Part shown: positions 18,742 to 27,930 of the stretch, piece by piece
Position numbering within the stretch: the stretch's first letter is position 1
Layout of the letters: each line of letters starts with the position of its first letter
NCBI GenBank assembly: GCA_964546435.1
Contig: CAZJKJ010000003.1
Span: 42,023-106,022 of the forward strand
Reading direction: 5' to 3'
Length of the DNA stretch: 64,000 bases
Source of the DNA: CAYNST01 sp964546435
GTDB lineage: Bacteria; Pseudomonadota; Gammaproteobacteria; Pseudomonadales; Cellvibrionaceae
The notes under the pieces: generated by a model
Told to the model about the DNA's origin: nothing
Databases searched by the model: none
The model's input: the letters and a program-made list of their open reading frames with translations, nothing else
Program-made: the position numbers and the translations under genes

Positions 18742-18761
18742 TAAGTCGGTGCCGGCTTAAT
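18742..18761 (+). terminator. Imperfect hairpin just after clpP
   Basis: TTAAGTCGG and CCGGCTTAA pair through one G-U in RNA, starting 13 bases after the clpP stop. No clear T-run follows. It could be a weak terminator or an mRNA processing/stability element between clpP and clpX. Confidence 0.4.
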
Positions 18762-18814
18762 AACTTTGGGATATAAGGTTCCATGCATTATGGCAACCGG
18801 GGCTATACGAAATT

Positions 18815-18872
18815 GGTCTAACAGGTTCTTGCCCTCGTAGAGTGATAGACACTATTGTTAGACCGGTTAGAC
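18815..18872 (+). promoter_or_regulatory. Cluster of TTAGAC boxes upstream of clpX
   Basis: GGTCTAACA (18815-18823) is the exact inverse complement of TGTTAGACC (18856-18864), which is followed at once by GGTTAGAC (18865-18872). A related ATAGACAC lies at 18845-18852. So one inverted and two or three direct copies of a TTAGAC half-site lie 28-85 bases before the clpX start codon. This looks like a repressor or activator site. I know of no named regulator for it. Confidence 0.5.
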
Positions 18873-18900
18873 ACGCAAAAAGCAATGGCGGAGAGGTTTG

Positions 18901-20190
18901 ATGACCGACCACAATAATGGCAGTGATGACAACGGCAAGTTGCTCTATTGCTCGTTCTGCGGCAAGAGCCAGCACGAAGTGCGTAAACTGATCGCAGGGC
19001 CTTCTGTGTTCATTTGCGATGAGTGCGTTGACCTGTGCAATGACATCATTCGCGAAGAAATTCAGGAAAGTGCCAGCGAAGGATCCAGTGAGCGGCTACC
19101 GACTCCAAAAGAAATTTCAGCAACGCTGGACGAGTATGTGATTGGTCAAAGCGATGCCAAAAAAGTATTGGCTGTTGCAGTCTACAATCATTACAAACGG
19201 CTTCGCTTTAGCGGCGGCAAAAAGAAGGGGAAGGACGACATCGAGCTCGGTAAGAGCAACATCCTTCTGGTCGGGCCGACCGGTAGTGGTAAAACTTTGC
19301 TGGCGGAAACCCTCGCCCGACTTCTGGACGTGCCTTTCACTATAGCGGACGCAACCACGCTGACCGAGGCGGGTTATGTCGGTGAAGATGTAGAAAACAT
19401 CATTCAGAAACTTCTGCAGAAGTGTGATTATGATGTGGAGAAGGCTCAGCAGGGTATTGTCTATATCGATGAAATCGACAAGATTTCCCGAAAGTCCGAT
19501 AACCCGTCGATTACCAGAGATGTGTCAGGAGAAGGCGTACAGCAGGCTCTTCTGAAATTGATTGAAGGGACTATTGCGTCTGTTCCTCCACAGGGCGGAA
19601 GAAAGCATCCGCAGCAGGAATTTCTGCAGGTCGATACGGCCAACATTCTTTTTGTTTGCGGCGGCGCCTTTGCGGGTCTCGATCGTATAATTCGCGACCG
19701 ATCAGAGAAAGGTGGAATTGGCTTTAGTGCGGAAGTAAAAAGCAAAGACGGCAAGAATATCGGGCAAACTTTGAAAGATCTCGAGACCGAAGATCTGGTG
19801 AAGTACGGTCTCATTCCCGAGTTCGTCGGCCGACTTCCCGTTGTAGCGACACTGGAGGAACTGGACAAGCCTGCGTTGATCGCGATTTTGAAAGAGCCGA
19901 AGAATTCGTTGGTGAAGCAGTATCGTAAACTTCTGGAAATGGAAGGGGTGGAAATCGACTTTCGGGACGATGCGCTCGAAGCAGTTGCGACAAAGGCCAT
20001 GGAACGGAAGACCGGGGCGCGAGGGCTCCGCTCCATAATGGAGTCGGTGTTACTCGATACGATGTACAGAATTCCTTCGGAAGAAGGTGTGGTAAAAGTG
20101 GTAATTGATGCATCCGTGATCCGAGGCGAGACAGCGCCTTTACTGGTGTACGAACAGCAGGAAACTCAACGCGCTGCGCCTGACGATTGA
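18901..20190 (+). CDS. clpX: ClpX ATPase, substrate-recognition subunit of ClpXP
   Basis: AAA+ unfoldase of about 429 aa. The N-terminal C4 zinc domain is CSFCGK...CDECVDLC. Walker A is GPTGSGKTLLAET and Walker B is IVYIDEIDKIS. The RKH loop (GGRKHPQQEF) and the ClpP-docking IGF tripeptide (KGGIGFSAEV) are present. An upstream TTG is in frame, but ATG 18901 has GGAGAGG at good spacing. It shares its direction with clpP, but a 172-bp gap with repeated TTAGAC boxes suggests a separate promoter. Confidence 0.98.
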   Translation: MTDHNNGSDDNGKLLYCSFCGKSQHEVRKLIAGPSVFICDECVDLCNDIIREEIQESASEGSSERLPTPKEISATLDEYVIGQSDAKKVLAVAVYNHYKRLRFSGGKKKGKDDIELGKSNILLVGPTGSGKTLLAETLARLLDVPFTIADATTLTEAGYVGEDVENIIQKLLQKCDYDVEKAQQGIVYIDEIDKISRKSDNPSITRDVSGEGVQQALLKLIEGTIASVPPQGGRKHPQQEFLQVDTANILFVCGGAFAGLDRIIRDRSEKGGIGFSAEVKSKDGKNIGQTLKDLETEDLVKYGLIPEFVGRLPVVATLEELDKPALIAILKEPKNSLVKQYRKLLEMEGVEIDFRDDALEAVATKAMERKTGARGLRSIMESVLLDTMYRIPSEEGVVKVVIDASVIRGETAPLLVYEQQETQRAAPDD

Positions 20191-20292
20191 TGCTCCTCTA
20201 TAACTAAAGTGAAGCATACGAGAGTTTCTTTTTGTTGTAATTGTTGAATCTGGCCCAACATTACTGTCGAGTTGGTCCTGCAATGTAAGCGT

Positions 20293-20322
20293 GGGGTGCG
20301 AAGCTGAACTTCTTGGCACCCC
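20293..20322 (+). terminator. Hairpin after clpX
   Basis: GGGGTGC (20293-20299) pairs with GCACCCC (20316-20322), with an inner GAAG/CTTC pair. It is followed by TGTTTAATTTTCT, a broken T-rich stretch. Probably the clpX terminator. Confidence 0.65.
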
Positions 20323-20482
20323 TGTTTAATTTTCTAGTCTCCCGTTATTGAAGCCGGCCCTGCAGGGCTCGAAAATCAGATAAAGGCAACTCCAGACGAT
20401 CGGTTAATTGAGCACGTTGGGTCTATGCCCACTTTGAGCCCGCGTTACGCGGTGTCGTGCGAAAAGCCGGTCATTCCTGAAT

Positions 20483-20497
20483 ATACCCCCAGGGTAT
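20483..20497 (+). promoter_or_regulatory. Short inverted repeat before lon
   Basis: ATACCC-CCA-GGGTAT, a perfect 6-bp inverted repeat, ends 18 bases before the GTG of lon. Its position next to the ribosome-binding region makes a small operator or an RNA hairpin possible. It is short enough to be chance. Confidence 0.3.
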
Positions 20498-20515
20498 TTT
20501 GATTGAGGGCTTTCA

Positions 20516-22927
20516 GTGGAAAGACAAACAGGTCGCAATATCTCTGTCCCGATGCTTCCATTGCGGGACGTTGTAGTTTATCCCCATATGGTGATCCCAC
20601 TATTTGTGGGCAGAAATAAATCCATTGCCGCGTTAGAGCAGGCGATGGCAGCAGATAAGCAAGTGCTTCTCGTTGCGCAGAAGCATCCCTCCGTAGATGA
20701 CCCTACTGCCGAAGACCTGTACAAGGTTGGCACCATTTCCCAGATTCTCCAGATTCTTAAACTGCCCGATGGAACCGTTAAAGTATTGGTGGAAGGAAAA
20801 GAGCGGGCGACATTCGAGAATCTCACCGAAGTAGACAATTATCTCCGTGTAGACGCTCACCCCGTCATACCCAAAATGCCGAACGAGCGCGAGTCCGACG
20901 CCCTGGTTCGCACTCTGCTGAACGGCTTCGATCAATACATCAATTTAAGTAAAAAGGTTCCTGCAGAAGTATTAACGTCGCTTACCGGTATCGATGATCC
21001 GGGAAGGCTTGCGGATACGGTTGCCGCCCACATGTCTCTGGAGCTTCCTCAGAAGCAGGAAATTCTCGAAATATATGATGTGGTCGAACGCATAGAGCAT
21101 CTGGCCGGCGTCATGGAGGCCGAAGCGGATCTGTTTCAGGTTGAAAAACGGATTCGGGGTCGCGTTAAGAAGCAAATGGAAAAAAGTCAGCGCGAGTACT
21201 ATCTCAACGAACAGATGAAGGCCATTCAGCGGGAGTTGGGTGATCTGGGCGACGAGCCGTCGGAGTTGGAAGAAATTGACAAGCGGATTGCTGCGGCCGG
21301 AATGCCCCAGGAGGCCGAGAAAAAAGCTCGTGCAGAGCTGAACAAGCTCAAGTCGATGTCTCCAATGTCAGCTGAAGCGTCGGTAGTGCGATCCTATATC
21401 GAGTGGATGGTGAATGTACCTTGGTCCAAGCGCAGCAAGGTTCGACATGACTTGCCAAAGGCAGAAGAAATTCTGGAAGCGGATCACTACGGTTTGCAGG
21501 AGGTAAAAGAACGGATCCTGGAATATCTTGCAGTGCAAAAACGGGTGAAGAAAATCAAAGGCCCGGTTTTGTGTCTCGTAGGCCCTCCGGGTGTCGGGAA
21601 GACCTCCCTGGGCGAATCGATCGCCCGTGCAACGAATCGAAAATTTGTCAGAATGGCGCTTGGAGGCGTCCGTGACGAAGCTGAGATACGCGGTCATCGA
21701 AGAACCTATATCGGATCCTTGCCGGGCAAGCTCATTCAGAAGATGTCGAAAGCGGGGGTTCGCAATCCTCTGTTTTTGCTCGACGAAATAGACAAGATGG
21801 GAATGGACCATCGAGGAGATCCGGCGTCGGCGCTGCTTGAGGTGCTTGATCCGGAGCAGAATGGTCACTTCAATGACCATTATCTGGAAGTAGACTACGA
21901 TCTGTCCGATGTAATGTTTATTTGTACATCCAATACCATGAACATTCCCGGCCCTCTGCTGGATCGCATGGAAGTGATACGGATTCCTGGATACACCGAG
22001 GATGAAAAACTGAACATCGCGCAACGATACCTGATTCCGAAACAGATGAAAAACAATGGTCTGCAGCCTGAAGAGGTAGAAATTCAGGAAGCGACTATCA
22101 GGGATATCGTTCGGTTCTATACGCGGGAAGCGGGTGTACGTGGTCTGGATCGTGAGATTGCCAAAATTTGTCGGAAAGTGGTAACTCATCACGTCAAGGA
22201 TAACCGCAGCGGACTGGATGTCATCAAACCCGAAAATCTCGAAGATTTTCTCGGTGTACGGAAAGCCGACTACGGGCGCGCAGAGGAGCACAATCAGGTG
22301 GGGCAGGTTACCGGTCTGGCCTGGACCCAGGTGGGCGGCGAACTGCTGACAATCGAATCTACCGTCGTAAAAGGCAAAGGTCGACGCATTACCACGGGAT
22401 CGCTCGGCGAAGTCATGCAGGAGTCAATTCAGGCGGCCATGACAGTGGTACGATCGAGGTCGCAGATTCTGGGGATAAAGCCCGACTTTAACGAGCGTCA
22501 CGATTTGCATATACACGTACCGGAAGGTGCGACTCCCAAGGATGGCCCCAGTGCCGGGATCGCAATGTGTACAGCACTGGTATCGGCTTTCTGCAGTATT
22601 CCCGTGCGTGCGGATGTGGCGATGACCGGAGAAATAACACTGCGCGGTGAAGTTCTAAAAATCGGGGGGTTGAAGGAAAAGCTTCTGGCAGCCCATCGTG
22701 GCGGAATAAAAACCGTGGTAATACCAAAAGAGAACGAGGCGGATTTGCGTGATATTCCGCAGAATATTAAAGGTGACCTGGAAATAAAACCCGTCAAATG
22801 GATCGATGAAGTGCTCACGATTGCGCTGCAATACATGCCCAAAGCATTTACGGATGAGGAGTATCGGGAGTTGGAGGCCAAGGCGTTTGATCGCCCGGCC
22901 GAAGAGAGCAGAGTCAGCACTCATTGA
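20516..22927 (+). CDS. lon: Lon protease
   Basis: 803 aa AAA+ serine protease that degrades damaged and regulatory proteins. The N-terminal substrate-binding domain begins NISVPMLPLRDVVVYPHMVI. Walker A is GPPGVGKTSLGES. The proteolytic dyad is Ser679 (PKDGPSAGIAM) and Lys722 (GGLKEKLLAAHRGG), the same numbering as in E. coli Lon. GTG start at 20516. It lies in the conserved clpX-lon-hupB-ppiD order. Confidence 0.98.
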   Translation: MERQTGRNISVPMLPLRDVVVYPHMVIPLFVGRNKSIAALEQAMAADKQVLLVAQKHPSVDDPTAEDLYKVGTISQILQILKLPDGTVKVLVEGKERATFENLTEVDNYLRVDAHPVIPKMPNERESDALVRTLLNGFDQYINLSKKVPAEVLTSLTGIDDPGRLADTVAAHMSLELPQKQEILEIYDVVERIEHLAGVMEAEADLFQVEKRIRGRVKKQMEKSQREYYLNEQMKAIQRELGDLGDEPSELEEIDKRIAAAGMPQEAEKKARAELNKLKSMSPMSAEASVVRSYIEWMVNVPWSKRSKVRHDLPKAEEILEADHYGLQEVKERILEYLAVQKRVKKIKGPVLCLVGPPGVGKTSLGESIARATNRKFVRMALGGVRDEAEIRGHRRTYIGSLPGKLIQKMSKAGVRNPLFLLDEIDKMGMDHRGDPASALLEVLDPEQNGHFNDHYLEVDYDLSDVMFICTSNTMNIPGPLLDRMEVIRIPGYTEDEKLNIAQRYLIPKQMKNNGLQPEEVEIQEATIRDIVRFYTREAGVRGLDREIAKICRKVVTHHVKDNRSGLDVIKPENLEDFLGVRKADYGRAEEHNQVGQVTGLAWTQVGGELLTIESTVVKGKGRRITTGSLGEVMQESIQAAMTVVRSRSQILGIKPDFNERHDLHIHVPEGATPKDGPSAGIAMCTALVSAFCSIPVRADVAMTGEITLRGEVLKIGGLKEKLLAAHRGGIKTVVIPKENEADLRDIPQNIKGDLEIKPVKWIDEVLTIALQYMPKAFTDEEYRELEAKAFDRPAEESRVSTH

Positions 22928-23192
22928 AATCACAATTCGGTCAAATTGTAATCAGGTCACCGCTCGGTGACCTGATTAGCGCTAACTCCACAACAAAGTG
23001 GATGGAAAAAAGCGGCCTCGCTTGACCGGTCGGAATCCGCTTGGTATAAATCGCAGTCCGTTAAAAAGTGTCTGCCTGGATGTCTTTTGCTGTGAGACAG
23101 CCGTTAAATTCCAGGTGGCCAGATAATCGAAATACAATTAAAAGCAAAAAACAATCACGTTTGAATTTGTAATAATAAGAGGGGTTAACAAA
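22928..23192. other. 265-bp gap between lon and hupB
   Basis: Contains a long perfect hairpin just after lon (listed) and the hupB promoter region. The stretch before hupB is AT-rich (AAAAGCAAAAAACAATCACG near 23140), fitting a strong promoter with an upstream element, but I cannot fix the -35/-10 pair. Confidence 0.45.
22949..22978 (+). terminator. 14-bp perfect inverted repeat after lon
   Basis: TAATCAGGTCACCG and its exact complement flank a CT centre, 22 bases past the lon stop. The arms are long and symmetrical, but no T-run follows (GCGCTAACTCC). Likely a terminator or RNA-protecting hairpin; a DNA-level operator is the alternative. Confidence 0.65.
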
Positions 23193-23471
23193 GTGAATAA
23201 ATCCGAGCTGATCGATGCCATCGCCGCTTCTGCGGACATTTCCAAAGCAGCGGCCGGCCGTGCGCTGGATGCTGTTACCGATTCAATCGCTGCTGCCTTG
23301 CGCAATGACGACCAAGTGTCATTGGTGGGATTTGGAACGTTTCTTGTTAAAGAGCGTGCTGCACGCACTGGTCGTAATCCACAAACTGGTGCGCCCATCA
23401 ATATACCCGCAGCCAAAATCCCTTCATTTAAAGCAGGCAAAGGCCTGAAAGACGCAGTTAATCCTTCCTGA
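23193..23471 (+). CDS. hupB: DNA-binding protein HU-beta
   Basis: 92 aa nucleoid protein. MNKSELIDAIAASADISK is the typical HU start, GFGTFLVKERAARTGRNPQT holds the DNA-kinking Pro in RNPQTG, and IPSFKAGKGLKDAVN ends the fold. GTG start with AAGAGGGG upstream. It lies between lon and ppiD as in E. coli and Pseudomonas and ends in a good intrinsic terminator. Confidence 0.98.
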   Translation: MNKSELIDAIAASADISKAAAGRALDAVTDSIAAALRNDDQVSLVGFGTFLVKERAARTGRNPQTGAPINIPAAKIPSFKAGKGLKDAVNPS

Positions 23472-23551
23472 CCTGATTTTCTTGTTGAAGCTGAGTCTCA
23501 TCCAAAACTGAAGGTGAGTATCGGTGCGTCTAAATTTGAAGATTTAAATTG

Positions 23552-23577
23552 AAAGGCGCGACATAAGCGCCTTTTTT
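23552..23577 (+). terminator. Intrinsic terminator after hupB
   Basis: AAAGGCGC and GCGCCTTT pair around GACATAA, and the T-run continues to six T. It lies 80 bp after the hupB stop and 42 bp before ppiD. Confidence 0.9.
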
Positions 23578-23618
23578 CTGTTTGTTATGGTTTATGTGAT
23601 CGTGTTGAGGTTCAGATA

Positions 23619-25487
23619 ATGCTGCAGAATCTACGCGACAACTTGAAGGGAACAGTAGCGGTATTCGTTCTTCTGATTTTTGTCGTACCTTTGGTGCTGT
23701 TTGGTGTGGAGCAGCTTTTCGTCGGATCAGCCGGTCAGAAAGATGTCGCTGAAGTCAATGGTGAAGGGATTAGCTCTATCGATTATCGCCGGGAACTGGA
23801 GATGGAGAAGCAGCGCCTGGTGCAGCAGTTCGGCGTAGAGCCTGATTCACCCCAGCTGGAAGATCGCAATTTGCGGGGCCCGGTGATTCAGCGGATGGTC
23901 CAGCGTACCGTGTTGCAGCAGGCCGCGGAAGGCGGAGGGCTGGGTGTTTCAAAAGATGAGTTGTGGAAAGAAATTGCCGCGGTAGAAGCGTTTCAGGTAG
24001 ACGGTAAATTTGATTACGACATCTTTAAACAACGAATTTCGGCAGTCTATACACCCGCTCAGTATCTTGATGCCCTTGCTGGAGACTACCTGATAGACCG
24101 GCTTAGAAGTGGTATCACGAGTAGTTCATTTGTGACGAATCAGGAACTGGCGTTGGTCGCGGCGATCACGCAGCAGCGACGCAGCTTTTTTACAATTCAC
24201 ATCCCCCCACTTAATGAATCTGTCGTTGTTGCCGACGAGCAGATCACGGAATTTTACGAAAAGAATCGTCAGCAATACACTGAATCGGAGTCGGTAGAGG
24301 TCAGTTATCTGGAACTGTCGTTAGAGGAGCTGGCCGACGAAATAAATCCGACGGATGATGATATTCGCTCAGCATACGAAGCCGAATTGAGGGAATTCAA
24401 GGCTGCGCCTCGTTACGAAATCGCGCATGTTCAGCTGGACTTCGATGCCGACGAGGCGAAAATTGCAGAAGTGGAAGGAAAAATCAAAGCGGGTGAGGAT
24501 TTTGCGGAGCTGGCGCAACTATACTCAATAGATCTGGGATCCAAAGAATCCGGCGGAAACCTGGGTGAACTGGATCTGACAGCATTCCCTGATGAATTCA
24601 GAAAGGCGACGGAAGCTCTGGAAGTCGGCTCGGTTTCCGGGCCTGTGAAGAGTGCGTCCGGGATACACTTCATAAAGCTTCTCGGTATCACCAATCAGGT
24701 CGCTCCTGGATTCGATGAGCGTAAAGGTTCGATTGCGGTACAACTGAGCAGATCCATGGCACAGGACGTCTACGCGGAAAAGATTGCGGAGCTTGATGAG
24801 TTGACCTTTGGCAAAGTGGATCTGGCCAGTGTAGCGGAGCGACTTGGTTTGCGAGTGGGCAAATCAGAAGCGTTTACCCGAAATGCAGGTACTGGCGTGA
24901 GCGAGTCGGCCAAAGTGAGAGAAGCCGCATTTACCCCGGAGGTACTCCGTGAGGGATATAACAGCCGTGTAATTGAACTCGAAGATGATCGTGCCGTCGT
25001 GCTACATGTGGAGAAGCACACACCTGAACGTGTGAAACCCCTGGACATAGTACGTGAAGAAATCGAGCAACACCTGGAGGCTGAATTACGCAGTGAAATG
25101 ATTGCTGCAAAGGCTGCTGATGTCGTAAACCGGTTGCGGGGTGGCGAGAAGCCAGAGGAGCTGGCCGAGTCTGAGGATTATGAGTACCGCTTTTTCGACG
25201 ATTCTGAACGCAGTAATGCGGAACTGGACCGAGTAGTTCTGCAGAAGGTATTTTCATTGCCTCGGCCGACTGAAGAGCACCCTCTGATATTCGACCATGC
25301 GCAGATGAACAATGGCGGAGCGGCGGTGCTTGGTCTTTTGAAGGTGAGCGATGGTTCCTTCGACCAGTTGTCCGATGCACAGCTTGCATCGACGCGACAG
25401 CAACTGGAAAATCAGGTCGGACAGACGGAAATGAGCGCGTTCGAACGCAGCACCCTGGATCGGGCCAAAACACGAATGCCTGACTAA
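23619..25487 (+). CDS. ppiD: Periplasmic folding chaperone PpiD (SurA-type, parvulin domain)
   Basis: 622 aa inner-membrane-anchored chaperone near the Sec translocon. One N-terminal transmembrane helix (TVAVFVLLIFVVPLVLFGVE) is followed by a SurA-N-like region and one parvulin PPIC domain, about residues 260-355 (YEIAHVQLDF, GEDFAELAQLYS, GGNLGELDLTAFPDEF, SASGIHFIKLLG). The length fits E. coli PpiD (623 aa). ATG start at 23619 after TTGAGG. Convergent to murI with a 184-bp gap. Confidence 0.97.
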   Translation: MLQNLRDNLKGTVAVFVLLIFVVPLVLFGVEQLFVGSAGQKDVAEVNGEGISSIDYRRELEMEKQRLVQQFGVEPDSPQLEDRNLRGPVIQRMVQRTVLQQAAEGGGLGVSKDELWKEIAAVEAFQVDGKFDYDIFKQRISAVYTPAQYLDALAGDYLIDRLRSGITSSSFVTNQELALVAAITQQRRSFFTIHIPPLNESVVVADEQITEFYEKNRQQYTESESVEVSYLELSLEELADEINPTDDDIRSAYEAELREFKAAPRYEIAHVQLDFDADEAKIAEVEGKIKAGEDFAELAQLYSIDLGSKESGGNLGELDLTAFPDEFRKATEALEVGSVSGPVKSASGIHFIKLLGITNQVAPGFDERKGSIAVQLSRSMAQDVYAEKIAELDELTFGKVDLASVAERLGLRVGKSEAFTRNAGTGVSESAKVREAAFTPEVLREGYNSRVIELEDDRAVVLHVEKHTPERVKPLDIVREEIEQHLEAELRSEMIAAKAADVVNRLRGGEKPEELAESEDYEYRFFDDSERSNAELDRVVLQKVFSLPRPTEEHPLIFDHAQMNNGGAAVLGLLKVSDGSFDQLSDAQLASTRQQLENQVGQTEMSAFERSTLDRAKTRMPD

Positions 25488-25671
25488 CAGACCGTTGAGA
25501 AGCGTTGACGAGCCGTTAGTGCAAGGCTAAAGCAGGCAATAGAAGAGTGAAGTTTATGCGGTGTAAATGAGCCTTTTAAGCCTGGTTTTAACGCCGCAGT
25601 GGCAAGGCAGATATTTTAAACAGCCAGCCAGATCCATGGAGTCGAAGATCGTGACTCCTTGGTTCGCAGAA

Positions 25672-26478
25672 CTAAAACCGGACGGCTTTTACTTCATGGG
25701 GACCGAGATAGTTATCCAAAGCGTTCTGATTATATACAGCGGAAGCGTCGGAAGTTGTCAATATGACATTTTTGCCTCGGGGTATCGAATCGGCTAGACC
25801 AAGATGATTCGCCCAGTGCAGAACCCGTCGCGCAATGGCTTCTCCTGAATCCACCCAATAGGAAACCCCGGGTGCTGACTGGGCGAGTTCGGATTTCAAT
25901 AACGGAAAATGAGTACAAGCTAACACCACGGTATCGATTTTTTCAGCTGGAGCTTGCTTTAGTAAGCCGGTCAACTCTTCTGTAACGGCGTTCGCATCGG
26001 GTTTGATACCCCGCAACTTCGCTTCTGCAATATCTACCAGCACAGGACTTCCGTAGAGATAAACCGAACAGTTACTGGCGAACTCCTTTATAAGTGCACC
26101 GGTATAGCTCCGAGAAACCGTGCCACTGGTGGCAAGCACGCCGATTACGCCAGTTTGCGTGAGCATAGCGGCAGGTTTGATGGCTGGAACAACTCCCACA
26201 AACGGGATGGTGTAGCGGGAACGGAGAGTATCGAGTACGGCAGTGCTGGCAGTGTTACACGCGATTACTGCGATATCTATCGCGAACTGAGCTGTCACAA
26301 CATCGATCACCTGGCAGACCCTAAGGAGCAACTCTGACTCGCTCTTCGATCCATAGGGAAAAAACTCCGTGTCCGCACAATAAATATATCTCGCGCCAGG
26401 TAGCTGCTTTCGAATTTCTCCGGCGACGCTTAATCCCCCAGCGCCAGAGTCGAGTATCAAGATGCTGGGCGTGTGCAT
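25672..26478 (-). CDS. murI: Glutamate racemase
   Basis: 268 aa, makes D-glutamate for peptidoglycan. Both catalytic cysteines are in context: ACNTAS (first half) and ACTHFPLL (second half), with DSGAGGLSV at the N-terminus. ATG start at 26478. Divergent from rmuC with only 40 bp between the start codons, so the two promoters must overlap each other or the coding ends. Confidence 0.97.
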   Translation of the reverse strand: MHTPSILILDSGAGGLSVAGEIRKQLPGARYIYCADTEFFPYGSKSESELLLRVCQVIDVVTAQFAIDIAVIACNTASTAVLDTLRSRYTIPFVGVVPAIKPAAMLTQTGVIGVLATSGTVSRSYTGALIKEFASNCSVYLYGSPVLVDIAEAKLRGIKPDANAVTEELTGLLKQAPAEKIDTVVLACTHFPLLKSELAQSAPGVSYWVDSGEAIARRVLHWANHLGLADSIPRGKNVILTTSDASAVYNQNALDNYLGPHEVKAVRF

Positions 26479-26518
26479 GTGTTGACAAAATCTCTAAGTA
26501 ATTCCCGAGTATAGCGGC

Positions 26519-27928
26519 ATGAACAGGTCGGCATTTGAACACCTTTTCTCGATTATTCTGTCGGCGGGCCTTCCGTTGATTGTCATATGTCTGGTCGTGG
26601 CGGCGATTTTCCTGATAGTGTTCGTCGTGACTCGGCGGATACTCGCGCAGCGGTTGATTATAGCCGCCAATGAGTGGAAGCTGAAAGAACAGGAGCTACA
26701 ACATCAGCTAGAGTTCATGAAACAGCAACTGTCACGGGGAGATCAGGTTTCAGAGGAGCTTCGGAAAAGGTTGGCTGAGAAAGACGATATTCTCAGAGAC
26801 GTCGAGATGGCGGCGGTTTCTAATAAAATCCGGTTTGAAGAGCAGGAAAAATCTCTGCAGGCGGAACAGACGAAGTTGGAACAGATGCGTCATATTCTGA
26901 CGCAAGAGTTTGAGCTGCTCGCCAACAGGTTGTTTGATCAAAAACAGGAGCATTTTGTCAGCACGGCCAAGATAAATCTCGAACAGGTAATCTCTCCGTT
27001 TTATCAACAGCTTAAGCATTTTTACGAACGAATCGACGATGCTCATAAAACAGATTCGGCGCAGCGAAATCAGCTTATTGGTCAGATAGATGAACTTCAA
27101 AAGAGATCGCATCAACTCAGTGCGGACGCCTTGAACCTGACCAACGTGTTGCGGGGCAACAATAAGGTAATGGGAACCTGGGGCGAAGTGATTCTGACTC
27201 GCATATTGGAGCAATCGGGTCTGAGGCAGGGACGGGAATACCAGCTCCAGTATGCTGGCAATAATGATGAGGGTCGGCGATTGCAACCGGATGTTTTGAT
27301 CTGTCTGCCCGATGAACGCAATGTCGTAATCGATGCGAAGGTTTCGTTACTGGCTTATGAGCAGTTCGCCAGTCAGAACGATGCGGTGCTTCGGGCGCAG
27401 GCACTTAAAAACCACGAGGAATCCGTGAAAGCACATATACGCGGCTTATCGTCCAAGCGCTATGATAGTTTAAAAAGTATCAACTCTCTCGGTTTTGTAT
27501 TTATGTTCATTCCGATAGAGTCGGCATATCAGGCGATACTTGAGCATAGGCCAGAGCTTCTTCAAAGCGCGTATGAAAAAAATGTTTTGGTGACGGGGCC
27601 TTCCAATCTGATGGTCAGCCTGAGGTTGATCGAATCACTTTGGAAAAAACATGATCAAGACAGGAATGTCAGCAAGATAGTCGACTGCGCAGGAAAGCTT
27701 TACGAACAGTTTGTTCGCTTTGCCGAATCGATGAATGAAATCGGCAGTGGTTTGACAAAAGCGCAGTCCGCATACGATACGTCTTTACGTCGCTTGAGCG
27801 AAGGTCGTGGAAACCTGGTGCGTAGGGCAGAAGAGCTTAAAGAGCTGGGTGCAAGCACGAATAAGTCAATGCCAGCAAACCTGCTCGATAGAAGTGAAGC
27901 TCTCAACCTGGTTACCAATGAGGACTAA
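26519..27928 (+). CDS. rmuC: DNA recombination protein RmuC
   Basis: 469 aa. An N-terminal transmembrane helix (LPLIVICLVVAAIFLIVFVV) is followed by a long coiled coil (about residues 55-170) and the conserved RmuC core with the restriction-endonuclease-like fold: NNKVMGTWGEVILTRILEQS, PDVLICLPDERNVVIDAKVS, FVFMFIPIESAYQA. It is proposed to limit inversions at short inverted repeats; biochemical detail is scarce. The DUF2489 gene starts 2 bp after its stop, so the two are surely co-transcribed. Confidence 0.96.
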   Translation: MNRSAFEHLFSIILSAGLPLIVICLVVAAIFLIVFVVTRRILAQRLIIAANEWKLKEQELQHQLEFMKQQLSRGDQVSEELRKRLAEKDDILRDVEMAAVSNKIRFEEQEKSLQAEQTKLEQMRHILTQEFELLANRLFDQKQEHFVSTAKINLEQVISPFYQQLKHFYERIDDAHKTDSAQRNQLIGQIDELQKRSHQLSADALNLTNVLRGNNKVMGTWGEVILTRILEQSGLRQGREYQLQYAGNNDEGRRLQPDVLICLPDERNVVIDAKVSLLAYEQFASQNDAVLRAQALKNHEESVKAHIRGLSSKRYDSLKSINSLGFVFMFIPIESAYQAILEHRPELLQSAYEKNVLVTGPSNLMVSLRLIESLWKKHDQDRNVSKIVDCAGKLYEQFVRFAESMNEIGSGLTKAQSAYDTSLRRLSEGRGNLVRRAEELKELGASTNKSMPANLLDRSEALNLVTNED

Positions 27929-27930
27929 AA

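Larger units (their letters stand above)
20191..20515. other. 325-bp gap between clpX and lon
   Basis: No gene. It holds a hairpin soon after clpX and a short inverted repeat close to the lon start (both listed). A GGCTCGAAAA stretch near 20368 resembles a heat-shock -35 box, but I find no matching CCCCAT-type -10, so a sigma-32 promoter is only a guess. Confidence 0.5.

Noticed and set aside
20368..20377. Sigma-32-like -35 element upstream of lon
   Set aside because: Only the -35 half resembles the consensus; no CCCCAT-type -10 lies at the right distance.
21368..22291. 307-codon frame antisense to lon
   Set aside because: Shadow of the AAA+ domain; no plausible protein features.
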